Positions 9,501-18,828 of a stretch of 64,000 bases of DNA are shown here, in pieces. How positions within the stretch are numbered: the stretch's first letter is position 1; each line of letters begins with the position of its first letter. The stretch is taken from positions 1 through 64,000 of the forward strand of contig WRIE01000005.1 in the NCBI GenBank assembly GCA_009782875.1. The letters run 5' to 3'. The translations under genes and the position numbers were made by a program. The notes beneath the pieces were generated by a model. The model ran no database searches. It was not told the origin of the DNA and saw nothing but the letters and a program-made list of their open reading frames with translations. This DNA is from Eubacteriaceae bacterium (lineage in GTDB: Bacteria > Bacillota > Clostridia > Eubacteriales > Anaerofustaceae).

Positions 9501-9999
9501 GGCCTTGCCCAGCCAGACAGAAATAGCCCTGGGCATCGACGCATATTTGCCCACATTCTATATATCCCATGAGGCAGAGCGCATCGAGGTGTATAAAAAG
9601 ATGGCGTCAATAGAGACAGAGAAAGACAAAGCCGACATGCTGGCAGAGCTAAAGGACAGGTATGGCCCAGTGCCCTTGCCGGTTGTGGACCTGGCGGATG
9701 TGGCATATGCCAAAGCGCTGGCCCAGAAGGGCGAGGCAACCTCGATCAAGCAGTTTGGGGATACCATCGTTGTGGAGTTCGAAAACCTGGACGGCGAAGG
9801 CATTTCCCGGGTTATGGCCGCATTGGATGGGATGCGCTACAAGGCGAAGAAAAATTCCCAAGTGCCGGCATTTGATTTTGAAATGCCACGCCCAAAAGAA
9901 GCTCTGTCTTTTGTTATGGATATAGCCAAGCGCCTGGCCGGCTCTTTGCAAAACAATAAGCCAGACAAATCTGCCCGGCAGAAAAAGGGCGTGTCTTAG
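6538..9999 (+). CDS. mfd: Transcription-repair coupling factor Mfd
   Basis: 1153 aa, full length. Mfd is a DNA translocase that removes RNA polymerase stalled at lesions and recruits UvrA. The N-terminal third is UvrB-like; IRGGILDVF (from about 177) is typical of that region. The CarD-like RNA-polymerase-interaction domain follows: GDFVVHDVHGIGIYKGI (about 480-496). Helicase motifs are complete: LLLGDVGYGKTEVA (Walker A), IIDEEHRFG (DEExH type), LSATPIPRTL, and GLAQLYQLRGRVGR (motif VI). The C-terminal TRCF domain follows. It has an AAAGAGA ribosome binding site. No defect is visible. Confidence 0.97.
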   Translation: MPSSLKKFLDTTGLINNAKTSNSLLITGAGSEYRLLYALNAYLNGKNVIYVASGDYEAKRIFTKLEKYNAGRGLLFYPRQQLYFMFSDSHSREIDNMRQKAVHSIQRSTGNVLIITSVWALAEKRLFDSGRKLDLKVGGQIDLPELASQLVSMGFERAHKTEAPGQFSIRGGILDVFNAVDQKPYRVELYGDEIDSIRVFDETTQRSLSEKERFSVYPFSEGTMSSYERGNALQLAAKEAQASKNPGAIEHLDRIRQDPGALDKLLYMYTDRQLMSIAQMVPNPLFVVDNAPSFASSYKEAEQFAARDFLGLLEEGRAFPGQFKIFYPLEEISAIIQDSPHVGFSPLGENCPGLHFKDNFNAGCADTIDYKQSPSAFMAIFPKYIAEGYKVYFAYNGVAEKKILQSLLEGFNIHASNQVALVDTCLLSGFDCISQRILAIPASALSAQKTKAARQQPKAKPQSKEDFFTDISVGDFVVHDVHGIGIYKGIERISLQGASRDYIKIGYAKEDSLYVPTEQMGLVQKYVGSGEIPPKISRLGSGDWAATKEKARGAVKELAQEYLDMYAQRSIARGYEFAPDTEWQKDFEDQFDYEPTTDQLKSTEQIKADMCSTQPMDRLLLGDVGYGKTEVAMRAAFKAAMEGKQVAVLVPTTILALQHYSSFVNRFSQFELVKIEMLSRLKTGAESRKIANAVSKGNVDILIGTHRILSSDVAFKDLGLLIIDEEHRFGVAHKDKLKLLKQNVDTLTLSATPIPRTLHMSLIGVKDLSVIDTPPANRLPVQTHVLEYDESIVKEAILNELARDGQVFYLHNRVATIAEKADRLAKLVPGARVVFAHGQMPHALLEKTVMSFLEGAYDVLVCTSIIENGIDFVNANTIIIENANHLGLAQLYQLRGRVGRASNQAYAYMTYEKEKNISEDAYKRLASIKEFTKFGSGFKIAMRDLQIRGAGNLLGARQHGHMFNVGYEMYCRMLKDAIDEGLGVAPSPALPSQTEIALGIDAYLPTFYISHEAERIEVYKKMASIETEKDKADMLAELKDRYGPVPLPVVDLADVAYAKALAQKGEATSIKQFGDTIVVEFENLDGEGISRVMAALDGMRYKAKKNSQVPAFDFEMPRPKEALSFVMDIAKRLAGSLQNNKPDKSARQKKGVS

Positions 10000-10161
10000 G
10001 CATCTTATTGGATTGGCGGCCTTGTTGGTGTATAATGATTTAATTGCCAGAAAATTGGCTTGATAAAAACCTGATTGTCGGGCTTAAGCCTATATTGGCC
10101 AATAAGCAAAGAGGAGGGCGCAATACCTCAAAGTGCGGGGGTATCTGTGCGCCAAGATTTG

Positions 10162-11622
10162 ATGAAAAAGCATAAAAATCTAAAAACAGCCTTGACGTTG
10201 GCGCTCCTGGCTGCGTTTCTCATCCAAACCGCCGGATGCCTTGGCGTCAACCCGGAAAAGGACAAGTCTTCAGTAGTCCTAAAAATTTCCGGCCAAAACA
10301 TAACTAAAGGCGATTTCCTTGCGTACTATGCGGGCTACGCATTTATGTATGAGGCTAGATCCCAGTTTTTTCCTGATTTGCCTGAAGCTGTGAGAACCTT
10401 GAAGAGCGAATGCTTTGAGACATTTGTCAACTTCCACATCCTTAAACGCGAAGTGCTAGCAGCAGGAAAGGACGTTGAAGCCGCAAAAGTCCAAGAAGAG
10501 TTTGACAAGTTTTGGGAAGAAGCCCAAGCAGCTTTTCCTACAAAGGAAGGCTTCGAAACAGCCGCGATGAGGCATGCGAGCAGCGAAGCAGATCTGAAAG
10601 GCTATCTAAAAGAGGTATTTGAGCTTATCGAGTACTCAGTGGCATTCGAGGAGATGGACTTGCCTGGTGACTTGAAAGGGATCGGGGAAGAGGTCGCGGC
10701 AGTGGCAGGCGGGGTTGACATCCCCAGATACATCGTCTACTATTTCGTTATCAGGGATTATTTATATTATTATGCAATGGGCGCCTCTGCTGGCATGGAC
10801 CAGTCTGAATCGCTAAAGGCTGCAACGATAAACGCTGCACACTCCCAAGCATATATCAATTACGCGAATAACAACAACATATCTATCACAGACGAGGATA
10901 TAGAGTCTGGGGGATCCACAATGGAGCTGCTCGAATCGCTTTTTGGCGAGGAGACAGTAAATAGCTTTACTGCAGGATTCTACATCTCAAAAGACCAGTA
11001 CGAAGCTGCCAAGCGCTTTGATGCCATGGCGTCCGTTGTTGAATTGAAACTCGAAAAAGAGCAGCGCGAGCTGCTAACTCCCTCTGATGATGAGCTTAAA
11101 ACACATTACGAGGAAAATATCGAAAAATATGACGCGACAGTCAGCGCTTACCACTTCTTGACTGAGGACGAAGAATTTGCGAAACAGGTTTACGACGAAG
11201 CCGTTCGGGACGGCTACCTTCAAGCATATGAGCGGCATATGGCTGATGAGCGGGTAGACCAAGCAATCGACCTAGGCAAATTTACAAGGAGCGAAATGAT
11301 TGTGGATTTTGCCACCCCGGTTTTTGACGAGATGCAGGTAGGGGATATCAGGATTGTTGAGACAGCCGAGTACGGCTACCATGTAGTTTACGTGTATGAG
11401 AAAGACGAGGCGGGCACATCTTTTGAAGATGCCCGTGAAGAAGTCCTTGAAAGCTTTAAAGACACTGCAGTAGGCTCTTTGCTCCAGGCCAAGTTGGACG
11501 AGATTTACAAAAACGAGCAGATTACAGAACGCAACTACAACGTGGCGCCAACTGACGCATTTGATTCAATAATGCAAAAGAAACACAATATCAAGACATA
11601 CCCGGCTGTCGCATTGCGCTAA
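10162..11622 (+). CDS. PrsA/SurA-like peptidyl-prolyl isomerase lipoprotein
   Basis: 486 aa exported foldase. The N-terminus is a lipoprotein signal peptide with lipobox QTAGC, modified Cys at residue 26. A SurA/PrsA-like helical region follows, and the C-terminal part (about 340-450) resembles a parvulin PpiC domain: LGKFTRSEMIVDFATPVF, then EYGYHVVYV, which matches the usual GYHII strand. Such proteins help secreted proteins fold outside the membrane. The ATG at 10162 gives the best signal peptide but has a weak ribosome binding site. A perfect AGGAGG at 10112-10117 sits 5 nt before an in-frame ATA at 10123, and an in-frame GTG occurs at 10147, so the start is uncertain. The position after mfd recalls the pth-mfd-foldase order of other Firmicutes. 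Confidence 0.85.
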   Translation: MKKHKNLKTALTLALLAAFLIQTAGCLGVNPEKDKSSVVLKISGQNITKGDFLAYYAGYAFMYEARSQFFPDLPEAVRTLKSECFETFVNFHILKREVLAAGKDVEAAKVQEEFDKFWEEAQAAFPTKEGFETAAMRHASSEADLKGYLKEVFELIEYSVAFEEMDLPGDLKGIGEEVAAVAGGVDIPRYIVYYFVIRDYLYYYAMGASAGMDQSESLKAATINAAHSQAYINYANNNNISITDEDIESGGSTMELLESLFGEETVNSFTAGFYISKDQYEAAKRFDAMASVVELKLEKEQRELLTPSDDELKTHYEENIEKYDATVSAYHFLTEDEEFAKQVYDEAVRDGYLQAYERHMADERVDQAIDLGKFTRSEMIVDFATPVFDEMQVGDIRIVETAEYGYHVVYVYEKDEAGTSFEDAREEVLESFKDTAVGSLLQAKLDEIYKNEQITERNYNVAPTDAFDSIMQKKHNIKTYPAVALR

Positions 11623-11627
11623 AAGGC

Positions 11628-11672
11628 AAAACAGCACAAAGTTACGCAGACTTCATTTGTGCTGTTTTTTAT
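11628..11672 (+). terminator. Rho-independent terminator after the foldase gene
   Basis: AAAACAGCACAAA (11628-11640) pairs with TTTGTGCTGTTTT (11656-11668), and the right arm runs into a T-tract. It starts 5 bp after the stop. Confidence 0.9.
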
Positions 11673-11803
11673 TCTAGCAAATTTCGCCTGTGAAAGTGTA
11701 AACGTTACCTCGTAAACCATTCCAAGCTCCCCATCGGGCACGCATTTTCGACAAATAATTTAACAAAACTGTAGTAATATCAATAAAACCAAGGGGACTA
11801 GCC

Positions 11804-14125
11804 ATGTCTTTTGAAGAAGTAACACAGAAAAAGCGCAGGTTGCCTAAAGTAGGCAAAAAAACGCTAATTTCTTTCTTTAAGCTTATACTAACAGCAATTG
11901 TGGCATTTTTTGTTTCATCCGTTTGTTTGTTTGACAACATGGCGCCATTTGCGTTTTCAGCAATGGCGTTTTTAACTATTCGAAGCAATACAAGCGAGAA
12001 AGCCGCCTTCATCTGCATTATCGGCGCATATATGGGGGGGTCTATGAATGCCGCCCTCCAAGCAGTGATTGTCCTAGTTCTCCTTTTAGCTGTCAAGACG
12101 CTGGCCATGGGAAGAATCTCGATATTGGGAATGTCCCTTGTCGCCGGGATCAGTACTCTCGCCATAGGGCTGGGTGTCAGTTATTTCGCAAAATCTGATG
12201 CCCTGTCACACATATATGCCGCAATCCAAGCAGCCATAGTTTTCGCCAGCACCCATATTTTCTACATAGGCGTCCAAGGCTTCCCGACAGTTTTTGATGC
12301 CAAACGGCGCACAAACATCGAATTTTGCTGTGTGGCTGTTTTAGTGTCCCTAGCAGCTTGCGGGCTCGCCCGGATGCTGCCTTTCCAAGTTGACGTGTTG
12401 ATGGCTTTAGCCGCTTTTTTCTGTTTGTTCTCCAGCCTGTACATCGGGCCTATGGAATCGTTCATTTTCGGCGCAATAAGCTCCCTTGTATTCATGGCAT
12501 CATACAATGCCCCATTTGAGGCTGTTGGCCTGTTGTGTGTCGCATCTTTGTGCTGCGCTATTGCCCGGCCTGCAGGCAGGTTTGCGACATCAGGCTTGTT
12601 TGTGGCGGCTATATCTGGAGGGGCATTCCTCCTGGATTGGGAGGCTGCCCATATAACCACTTTGTCCTCTGTGGCAGGGGCTGCCGCATTTCTCGCGATG
12701 TCCTCAATCCTAAAAAACCTTGCGACAAGCAGCCAGCCAGCGACAATGGGCAAGGCAGAGCTTACATCCCTCGCTATGAACCGGATTATCGCATCAGAAA
12801 TCGAGCTGCAAAAATCGATGATAAAAGAGATTTCCCGCAATATAAGCAAGACAGAGGTGGGAGTTTACCCCAAGCCAGCGAAGGAGATTTCAAAGCAGCT
12901 TGCTGCCGACTCATGCGCAAGCTGCCCGAAGTACACATCCTGTTGGGATGGCGAGGCGGAGCTGACATATGCGCTTATCTGCGATGTCTCCGACCTCTAC
13001 TTGGAAAACTCCGCTGTGCCGTTTTCAGCCTTGCCGGATGAATTCAAGCTCCATTGCATGCAAGCGCCTATGATGTTCAAAATGATATGCGCTTTGCTTG
13101 ACGGGCTAAAGGCTAAGCAAAACAACCAACTTAAGAGCAATAAGTTCAAGCAGCTAGCAAACGAGCAATTCAAGCATCTCTCCCAAGTTTTGGACAAGTT
13201 GTACCTGCAAATCTCAAGGGGCCTTGCCATCAATGAGGATGAGTCGGCTTACACACTGCTTGCGCTGCAAGGGGCGGGGATCAACATAGACAGCGCAATC
13301 ACGATTACAGATTTCAATAGGCGCCAAAAGGTGTACTTGACCAGTGTCGAGCCCTTGGCAAATGAGACCGTAAAGATAGACGTGCCTGCATATTTGACAG
13401 AAAGCCTGAGGACAAATATGGTTTTCGACTACTCTCTTGCGGTTGGAGGAGGAAAAGAGCATAGTTACTGCTATGTTGAAGATTACAAGCATAAGATTAC
13501 ATATGGGGCAAGAGGTGGGGTAAAAAGCGATTACGACACTTCCGGAGACAACATCTCTACTTGCGTGCTGTCCAATGGGTATTTCATGCTCGCGCTCTGT
13601 GACGGCATGGGTAGCGGAAAAAACGCTGGCATGCAAAGCGAGCGTGTTTTGAGCATGTTTGAAGAGTTGCTGAACTCCGGATTTGACGAAAACGCTTCTA
13701 CGCATATTGTGAACTCCATACTGCTCCTTGATGAGAATGAAGCCTTTGTGACTTTAGACCTGTTTCTCTTTGATTTAGACAAAGGGCTCGGGGAATTCAT
13801 CAAGGCAGGCGGAGCCCCTACTTATATAAAGCGCGACAATGAGCTGGTCAGGGTTGAAATGGAGACCTTGCCCTTGGGCATACTCGAAGAAACCCATGTG
13901 AAAAAATCCACAAGGCCATTTAAGAAAGGCGACTTTTTATACTTTATGAGCGACGGTTTTTATGAGTCTTTTTCCAATGAAGACAATGCAATTGAAGAGT
14001 CCATATCAAAGCACAATTACCGCAATCCCCAAAAGATTGCCGACATGCTCTTCGATGAAGCATTGGCAAACACGGGGGGAGAAGCAGTTGATGATGTCAC
14101 TATAGTTGTCGCGCGAATTAGATAA
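11804..14125 (+). CDS. spoIIE: Stage II sporulation protein E, PP2C-type phosphatase
   Basis: 773 aa. The N-terminal about 310 residues are strongly hydrophobic with many membrane segments. A central soluble region contains a Cys cluster (SCASCPKYTSCWD, about 366-378) typical of SpoIIE. The C-terminal PP2C domain includes LALCDGMGSGKNAG (about 597-610), FIKAGGAPTYIKRD, LPLGIL and a final DDVTIVVARI. SpoIIE dephosphorylates SpoIIAA at the polar septum to activate sigma-F in the forespore. AGGGGA lies before the ATG at 11804. The location near pth-mfd is like Bacillus. It implies the organism sporulates or descends from spore formers. An enzyme I-like gene follows 18 bp later. Confidence 0.93.
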   Translation: MSFEEVTQKKRRLPKVGKKTLISFFKLILTAIVAFFVSSVCLFDNMAPFAFSAMAFLTIRSNTSEKAAFICIIGAYMGGSMNAALQAVIVLVLLLAVKTLAMGRISILGMSLVAGISTLAIGLGVSYFAKSDALSHIYAAIQAAIVFASTHIFYIGVQGFPTVFDAKRRTNIEFCCVAVLVSLAACGLARMLPFQVDVLMALAAFFCLFSSLYIGPMESFIFGAISSLVFMASYNAPFEAVGLLCVASLCCAIARPAGRFATSGLFVAAISGGAFLLDWEAAHITTLSSVAGAAAFLAMSSILKNLATSSQPATMGKAELTSLAMNRIIASEIELQKSMIKEISRNISKTEVGVYPKPAKEISKQLAADSCASCPKYTSCWDGEAELTYALICDVSDLYLENSAVPFSALPDEFKLHCMQAPMMFKMICALLDGLKAKQNNQLKSNKFKQLANEQFKHLSQVLDKLYLQISRGLAINEDESAYTLLALQGAGINIDSAITITDFNRRQKVYLTSVEPLANETVKIDVPAYLTESLRTNMVFDYSLAVGGGKEHSYCYVEDYKHKITYGARGGVKSDYDTSGDNISTCVLSNGYFMLALCDGMGSGKNAGMQSERVLSMFEELLNSGFDENASTHIVNSILLLDENEAFVTLDLFLFDLDKGLGEFIKAGGAPTYIKRDNELVRVEMETLPLGILEETHVKKSTRPFKKGDFLYFMSDGFYESFSNEDNAIEESISKHNYRNPQKIADMLFDEALANTGGEAVDDVTIVVARIR

Positions 14126-14143
14126 GACTGAGAGAATTTATTG

Positions 14144-15709
14144 ATGCTATCTGTTGAAGCGAGCGGGAAACACTATATTACAGGATTGGTATGGAAGGTA
14201 GCTTCCCAATATGGGGCAGGCGCCTTTCCAAGGGCAAGCAGGTATAAAAACAGCATGTCTGTCATTACACACGCCCTGGAAAACGAAATCAGTATCCTCA
14301 ACAGGAGGGGGAGCTTCGATGAAGCCGAGCAAAAAGACCTGTTATTGCTTCTGTTGGAAGACCCCCAGTTCTCCTATGAGCTAATCGAGCGGTTGAAAGT
14401 GGAAAACGGCAGCATTTCCAGCAGTATCAAAGAAGCATTCCTAGTGGCAGGCGGGAAGTACGAGGCTATTGGAAGTATTGTCCAAACAGCAGATTTGGAA
14501 GGGCTGTCCAATCTCATAGAATCAGCCCTGTGCATGCCTGAAACTGGTGATGTCGAAGCGAGCGCAAGTTATGTGCTTGTTGTGCGCAGCCTTTCTTCGC
14601 GCATGCTGCGTCTGATAGACTCAGACCTGCTTGTAGCCGTTGTCTGCGAGCAGGACAACACCAGCTCCCATGTCGCAATATTCTTGCGCACTTTGGGCAT
14701 ACCAACTGTTTTTGGCATCAGCGGCGCTTTTGACAAGCTTGGGGACGGGGATCGCATATACATAGACAGCTACACCCAGCGCATATTCACCTCAGCCCAC
14801 GAGTGGCATTACGATATTGAAAAAGGCACTTTGGCGACAAGCCCAGTGCTAACCAGAGACAATGAGCCGGTAAAACTCCAATGCACCGTGAATTTCGCCA
14901 GCGAGGCCCAGAATATAAGCCTCTACACCTTTGAAGGGATCGGCTTGGTCCGCACAGAGTTTCTCTTTTCTCGGACCAACTCAGAGCCCAGCCATTTCAG
15001 GCAAAAGACAGTGTACTCCAGCATACAGGACTGGGCAATGGCAGACAATATTAAATTCCGGCTGTTTGACTACGGCAGCGGCAAGGAGATCAGCTGGATA
15101 AACCATGCCAAGCGCTTGGAGATTTATGAAAGGCAAATTGGGGCAATAGTGGCTTCATGCCCCGACGGCACATTGGATATACTCGCACCGAAATGCGAAG
15201 ATGCCTCAGAGCTTGTGGCGCTGCGCAAAATGATTGAAGAGGCGAAAGAGAGGACCGGATCAACAGCGCACTTCCGTTTGGGCGCGATGATAGAGACAAT
15301 TGAGAGCTTGTCGAGCCTCGGGGAGATAATTGCGTTGTCCGATTTTATCAATATCGGCACAAACGACTTGTCTTCGGAGTCGGCTGGTGTTGCCAGGGAA
15401 GACGCTGATGAGGGGACAGTCTTTATCGAGCCCGCATTTTTGCAAAACCTCTTGACTGTGCTTGCAACTTTGGGCAAATATGGGATAGAAGCCACGATTT
15501 GCGGAGAGATGATGCGAAGCAAGGAGCACATGTATATCTTGATTGGAATGGGGGCCAGGCAGTTTTCAGTGCCTGCAAAGAAGATACCCCAGGTCAGCGA
15601 GTTTATATCAAAAATCAACGCAAGAGAGGCAAGCCGCAATATCTGGAACATCATAAACTTGAAAACTGTCGAAGAAGTCAGCGGCGCGCTGCTGGATTTG
15701 AACATATAG
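14144..15709 (+). CDS. Divergent PTS enzyme I-like (PEP-utilizing) protein
   Basis: 521 aa, shorter than typical PtsI (about 570). The phosphohistidine region is retained: NTSSHVAIFLRTLGIPTVFG (from about 168), matching GGxTSHxAIxARxxGIPAVxG with its His. The PEP-binding barrel is recognisable from GIGLVRTEFLF, the GAMIET strand, FINIGTNDLSS and CGEMM with the catalytic Cys. The region that normally carries the substrate Arg motif NPxLGxRxIR is shortened to NHAKRLEIYERQ, and the usual DLTQYxxAxDR reads DLSSESAGVAR. No HPr or EII gene is nearby. The ATG at 14144 is preceded by a weak GAGAG and lies 18 bp after spoIIE, so cotranscription is likely. It may be a regulatory paralogue rather than the sugar-transport enzyme I. 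Confidence 0.8.
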   Translation: MLSVEASGKHYITGLVWKVASQYGAGAFPRASRYKNSMSVITHALENEISILNRRGSFDEAEQKDLLLLLLEDPQFSYELIERLKVENGSISSSIKEAFLVAGGKYEAIGSIVQTADLEGLSNLIESALCMPETGDVEASASYVLVVRSLSSRMLRLIDSDLLVAVVCEQDNTSSHVAIFLRTLGIPTVFGISGAFDKLGDGDRIYIDSYTQRIFTSAHEWHYDIEKGTLATSPVLTRDNEPVKLQCTVNFASEAQNISLYTFEGIGLVRTEFLFSRTNSEPSHFRQKTVYSSIQDWAMADNIKFRLFDYGSGKEISWINHAKRLEIYERQIGAIVASCPDGTLDILAPKCEDASELVALRKMIEEAKERTGSTAHFRLGAMIETIESLSSLGEIIALSDFINIGTNDLSSESAGVAREDADEGTVFIEPAFLQNLLTVLATLGKYGIEATICGEMMRSKEHMYILIGMGARQFSVPAKKIPQVSEFISKINAREASRNIWNIINLKTVEEVSGALLDLNI

Positions 15710-15720
15710 AGTAAAAAAAG

Positions 15721-15760
15721 ATAAGCAACCAAGCCAATTAAACTCGGTTGCTTATTTTTA
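15721..15760. terminator. Bidirectional terminator between the enzyme I-like gene and mgtA
   Basis: ATAAGCAACC (15721-15730) pairs with GGTTGCTTAT (15746-15755), followed by TTTTTA. A run of A before the left arm serves the convergent minus-strand gene, whose stop overlaps the end of the structure. Confidence 0.85.
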
Positions 15761-18400
15761 TATCCAGTCTCCAAATTTTTTGATGTAAAGCATTTTAGCT
15801 GCTTGCGCCACAACAGCGTAAGCGAAAATCACACCAAATAGCCACAGAATGTATGACGAAGGCATTGGGACAAATCCAAGGGTGTCACCAAAGACAGTGT
15901 ATGGCAGAGCAATTGCCACAGCGCACACTATTGCAGCTGACATTATCAACTGTGTGCTGGGCATGCTTTGGACAAAGGGAATCCTCTTGGTCCTTAGCAC
16001 CATAAAGATGATTACTTGGCTTGTTATGCCGAAAAGGAACCATCCGGTTTGGAAATTGGTTTGCAGCTCATTGGTGTTGTAGGAAAACAAAAACCACAAC
16101 ACGCCAAAAGTCGCGATGTCAAATACAGAGGACAATGGCCCAAACACATAGGCAAACCTGGCAATGCCTTTGATATCCCACTTTTTAGGGTTTTTTAGCT
16201 CAAGGGAGTCAACCCTGTCAAATGGGATGGCAATCTGGGAAATGTCAGAAAGCAAATTTTGGACAAGGATCATCACAGGCAGCATGGGCAAAAATGGCAT
16301 GAAAAGGCTTGCCACCAATATGGAAAAGATATTGCCAAAGTTGCCTGACACAGCAAGGCGCAGGTATTTCAACAGATTGGCGAATGTCCTCCTGCCTTCA
16401 AGCATTCCCTGCTCAAGCACCATCAAATCTTTCTCAAGCAAAATTATATCGGCAGACTCCTTGGAAATGTCGACAGCGCTGTCGACGGATATGCCTACAT
16501 CAGCTTGCCTTAGGGCAGGGGCATCATTTATGCCGTCTCCGAGGAAACCCACAGTATGGTCCATTTCCTGGAAACAGCGGACTACACGAGCTTTCTGTGG
16601 CGGAGTCAATTTTGCAAAAATTGAAATATCCTCTATAACGTCTTTCAATTGGTCGTCAGATAACGGCTCCACATCCACACCCATCATAATCCTGTCAGGG
16701 TCGATACCCACCTTGGCGCAAACAGTCGCAGCGACTTTCTCATTGTCGCCGGTCAGGACAACAACCTTTACCCCATGGTCATTCAGCGCCTCAATGGCGA
16801 CCTTCGCAGAATCTTTTGGCGGATCCAAAAATGCGGTAAACCCGATTAGGGTCATGGCATTCTCATTGTCGACATCAAAAAACTCCACATCTTCAACATC
16901 ATTCTTTGTGGCGACAGCAATGACCCGCATGCCTTCAGAGTTGAGGGTGTCTGAGACCTCAAGGACAGTTTTGCGCATTTCACCATCAAGGGGCACAACA
17001 CTTTTGCCGTTGTATGCCTTGTCACAGCACTTGAGCATCTCTTCCAACGCCCCCTTTGTGACAAGCCGCCTCCTTCCTTGCTCGCTAGTCATGACAACAC
17101 TCATGCGCCTGCGAGTAAAGTCCCAAGGGATCTCGTCTGTGACCCTGTAGCCTTCAGACCATTCCTCATGGCCTTCTTTGATAGCCCGGTCAATTATCGC
17201 CAAGTCGATCATGTTCTTAAGGCCAGTTTGGTACTTGCTGTTCAAGTACGCGAAGCGCAGCACATACATGTCCTCATTGCCCACTGGATCCAGATATTTC
17301 TCAAGCACGATATGGTCGTCTGTCAGCGTCCCGGTTTTGTCAGTGCACAAGATGTCCATAGCGCCAAAGCTCTGGATAGAGCTCAGGCTTTTGACTATTG
17401 TCTTTTGCTTGGCCATAAACATGGCTCCCTTTGCCAAGGTGCTGGTAGTGATCATTGGCAAAAGCTCTGGTGTCACACCCACTGCAACTGCCATGGCAAA
17501 AAGGAGGGCAGACATCCAGTCTTCATCGTTGATCCCGTTAATCAACAAGATAACGGGGACCATAATGAGGGTTATCCTCAACAACAGCGTGCTCACAGAC
17601 CCGATGCCCTTCTCAAATGAGGTCTGGGCTCTTGTGCCAGACAATTCATGGGCAATATGCCCTAGGTATGTGTCATTGGCTGTGGCAATGACGATCCCCT
17701 TGGCTGACCCGCTGACCACATTGGTTCCCATAAAAGCCACGTTGCTGGTCTCCTCGATGGCAGTGGAAAGCTCCCTTATCTGGGTATACTTTTCAACAGG
17801 CTCTGATTCCCCAGTTAACGCCGCCTCGCTGATAAACAAGTCCTTGGCTTGCAGAATCCTCATATCTGCCGGGATCATGTCCCCTGCTGCCAGGACAATC
17901 AGGTCCCCAGGCACTACATCGGCGACATTGATATCTTTCTCTGCGCCTTCCCGTATAACCGATGCTTTTGCAGACACCATGTTCTGCAAGCTTTTAGCCT
18001 CCCTGTCAGCTTTGAATTCCTGCCAGAATTCCAGCAAACCGGCAGCGACAACGATAGTCATGATAATAATGACTGTCGCCCACTCTTTCTCGCCGGCTTT
18101 TGCGTATACCACGTCTGTGATTATTGAGACACCGACAATAGAGAACAAGACAATGCTGAACGGGTTGATAAATGCCAATATAAATTTCAGCCAAACAGGT
18201 TTTTCTTTCTCGTGTTGAATAATGTTTTCACCGAAGTCTTCGCGCAGCTCCTCCACTTGCTCTTCTGTGAATCCCACTTGGCTTGTGAGGTGCATTGTAT
18301 ATAGCTGGTCCTCATTCAACACAGACGCTGTCCGAATATCCCTCTCCAGCTGCCGGCGTTGGTTGATGCGCTCTTGGCGCGCCACATCTTTTTTTGCCAT
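15758..18400 (-). CDS. mgtA: Magnesium-translocating P-type ATPase
   Basis: 880 aa, matching the MgtA/MgtB family (about 900 aa), P3B-type importers of Mg2+ across the cytoplasmic membrane. An N-terminal cation-ATPase domain contains FGENII. The FINPFSIVLF membrane segment is typical of MgtA. The actuator motif is LTGES; the phosphorylation site is CTDKTGTLTDD; the hinge is GDGINDAPALRQADVGIS. Several membrane segments close the protein. AAAGGAG precedes the ATG at 18400. I looked upstream for an M-box magnesium riboswitch and saw none. It is transcribed alone, convergent with the enzyme I-like gene. Confidence 0.93.
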   Translation of the reverse strand: MAKKDVARQERINQRRQLERDIRTASVLNEDQLYTMHLTSQVGFTEEQVEELREDFGENIIQHEKEKPVWLKFILAFINPFSIVLFSIVGVSIITDVVYAKAGEKEWATVIIIMTIVVAAGLLEFWQEFKADREAKSLQNMVSAKASVIREGAEKDINVADVVPGDLIVLAAGDMIPADMRILQAKDLFISEAALTGESEPVEKYTQIRELSTAIEETSNVAFMGTNVVSGSAKGIVIATANDTYLGHIAHELSGTRAQTSFEKGIGSVSTLLLRITLIMVPVILLINGINDEDWMSALLFAMAVAVGVTPELLPMITTSTLAKGAMFMAKQKTIVKSLSSIQSFGAMDILCTDKTGTLTDDHIVLEKYLDPVGNEDMYVLRFAYLNSKYQTGLKNMIDLAIIDRAIKEGHEEWSEGYRVTDEIPWDFTRRRMSVVMTSEQGRRRLVTKGALEEMLKCCDKAYNGKSVVPLDGEMRKTVLEVSDTLNSEGMRVIAVATKNDVEDVEFFDVDNENAMTLIGFTAFLDPPKDSAKVAIEALNDHGVKVVVLTGDNEKVAATVCAKVGIDPDRIMMGVDVEPLSDDQLKDVIEDISIFAKLTPPQKARVVRCFQEMDHTVGFLGDGINDAPALRQADVGISVDSAVDISKESADIILLEKDLMVLEQGMLEGRRTFANLLKYLRLAVSGNFGNIFSILVASLFMPFLPMLPVMILVQNLLSDISQIAIPFDRVDSLELKNPKKWDIKGIARFAYVFGPLSSVFDIATFGVLWFLFSYNTNELQTNFQTGWFLFGITSQVIIFMVLRTKRIPFVQSMPSTQLIMSAAIVCAVAIALPYTVFGDTLGFVPMPSSYILWLFGVIFAYAVVAQAAKMLYIKKFGDWI

Positions 18401-18828
18401 AAATAATCTCCTTTCTTGTCTTTAATGATATCTTGTTTACTATAGCACATTTTGTATAGGCAACATTTTGCCTACGATCGGCGCAAGGCATATATTGCCG
18501 GCTGGCAGCATCGCATATGCGCACCAAAAGATTTGCGATGCTGCAAAGTCATGCCCCTTTTGCCTGCCAAAGCTTTCTAAAAAAAGATACTGCTGTGAAC
18601 TGCTAAAAAATCGCCGCCAAAGCTTTGCCTCCAGCCAGCACGTTGCATTTTTTGGAAATTTTCCCTTTGCGCAACAAACACAAATAAAAGAATGCGCTAT
18701 TCCTCTTGCTTTTTTAGAATGCGCTTAATGGCATAAAGGCCAAACTTTCCATAAAGAGAATAAAGCCATGTGAAAAAGCTTTGCATAGTTGCTGACAAGC
18801 TATTTGGCAATCGACACTGGAACTATCC
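18401..18828. other. Intergenic region between mgtA and the transglycosylase gene
   Basis: No gene is supported. A hairpin with 11-bp arms (GCAGCATCGCA at 18505-18515 and its complement at 18534-18544) may belong to the mgtA leader or be the end of the transglycosylase transcript. No known riboswitch pattern was recognised. Confidence 0.4.

Noticed and set aside
16164-18218. Long plus-strand frames (328 and 346 codons) within mgtA
   Set aside because: The minus-strand frame encodes a complete P-type ATPase with all motifs; the antisense translations are shadows.
18401-18560. Possible M-box Mg2+ riboswitch before mgtA
   Set aside because: I looked for the conserved M-box core and saw nothing like it; only a simple 11-bp hairpin is present.
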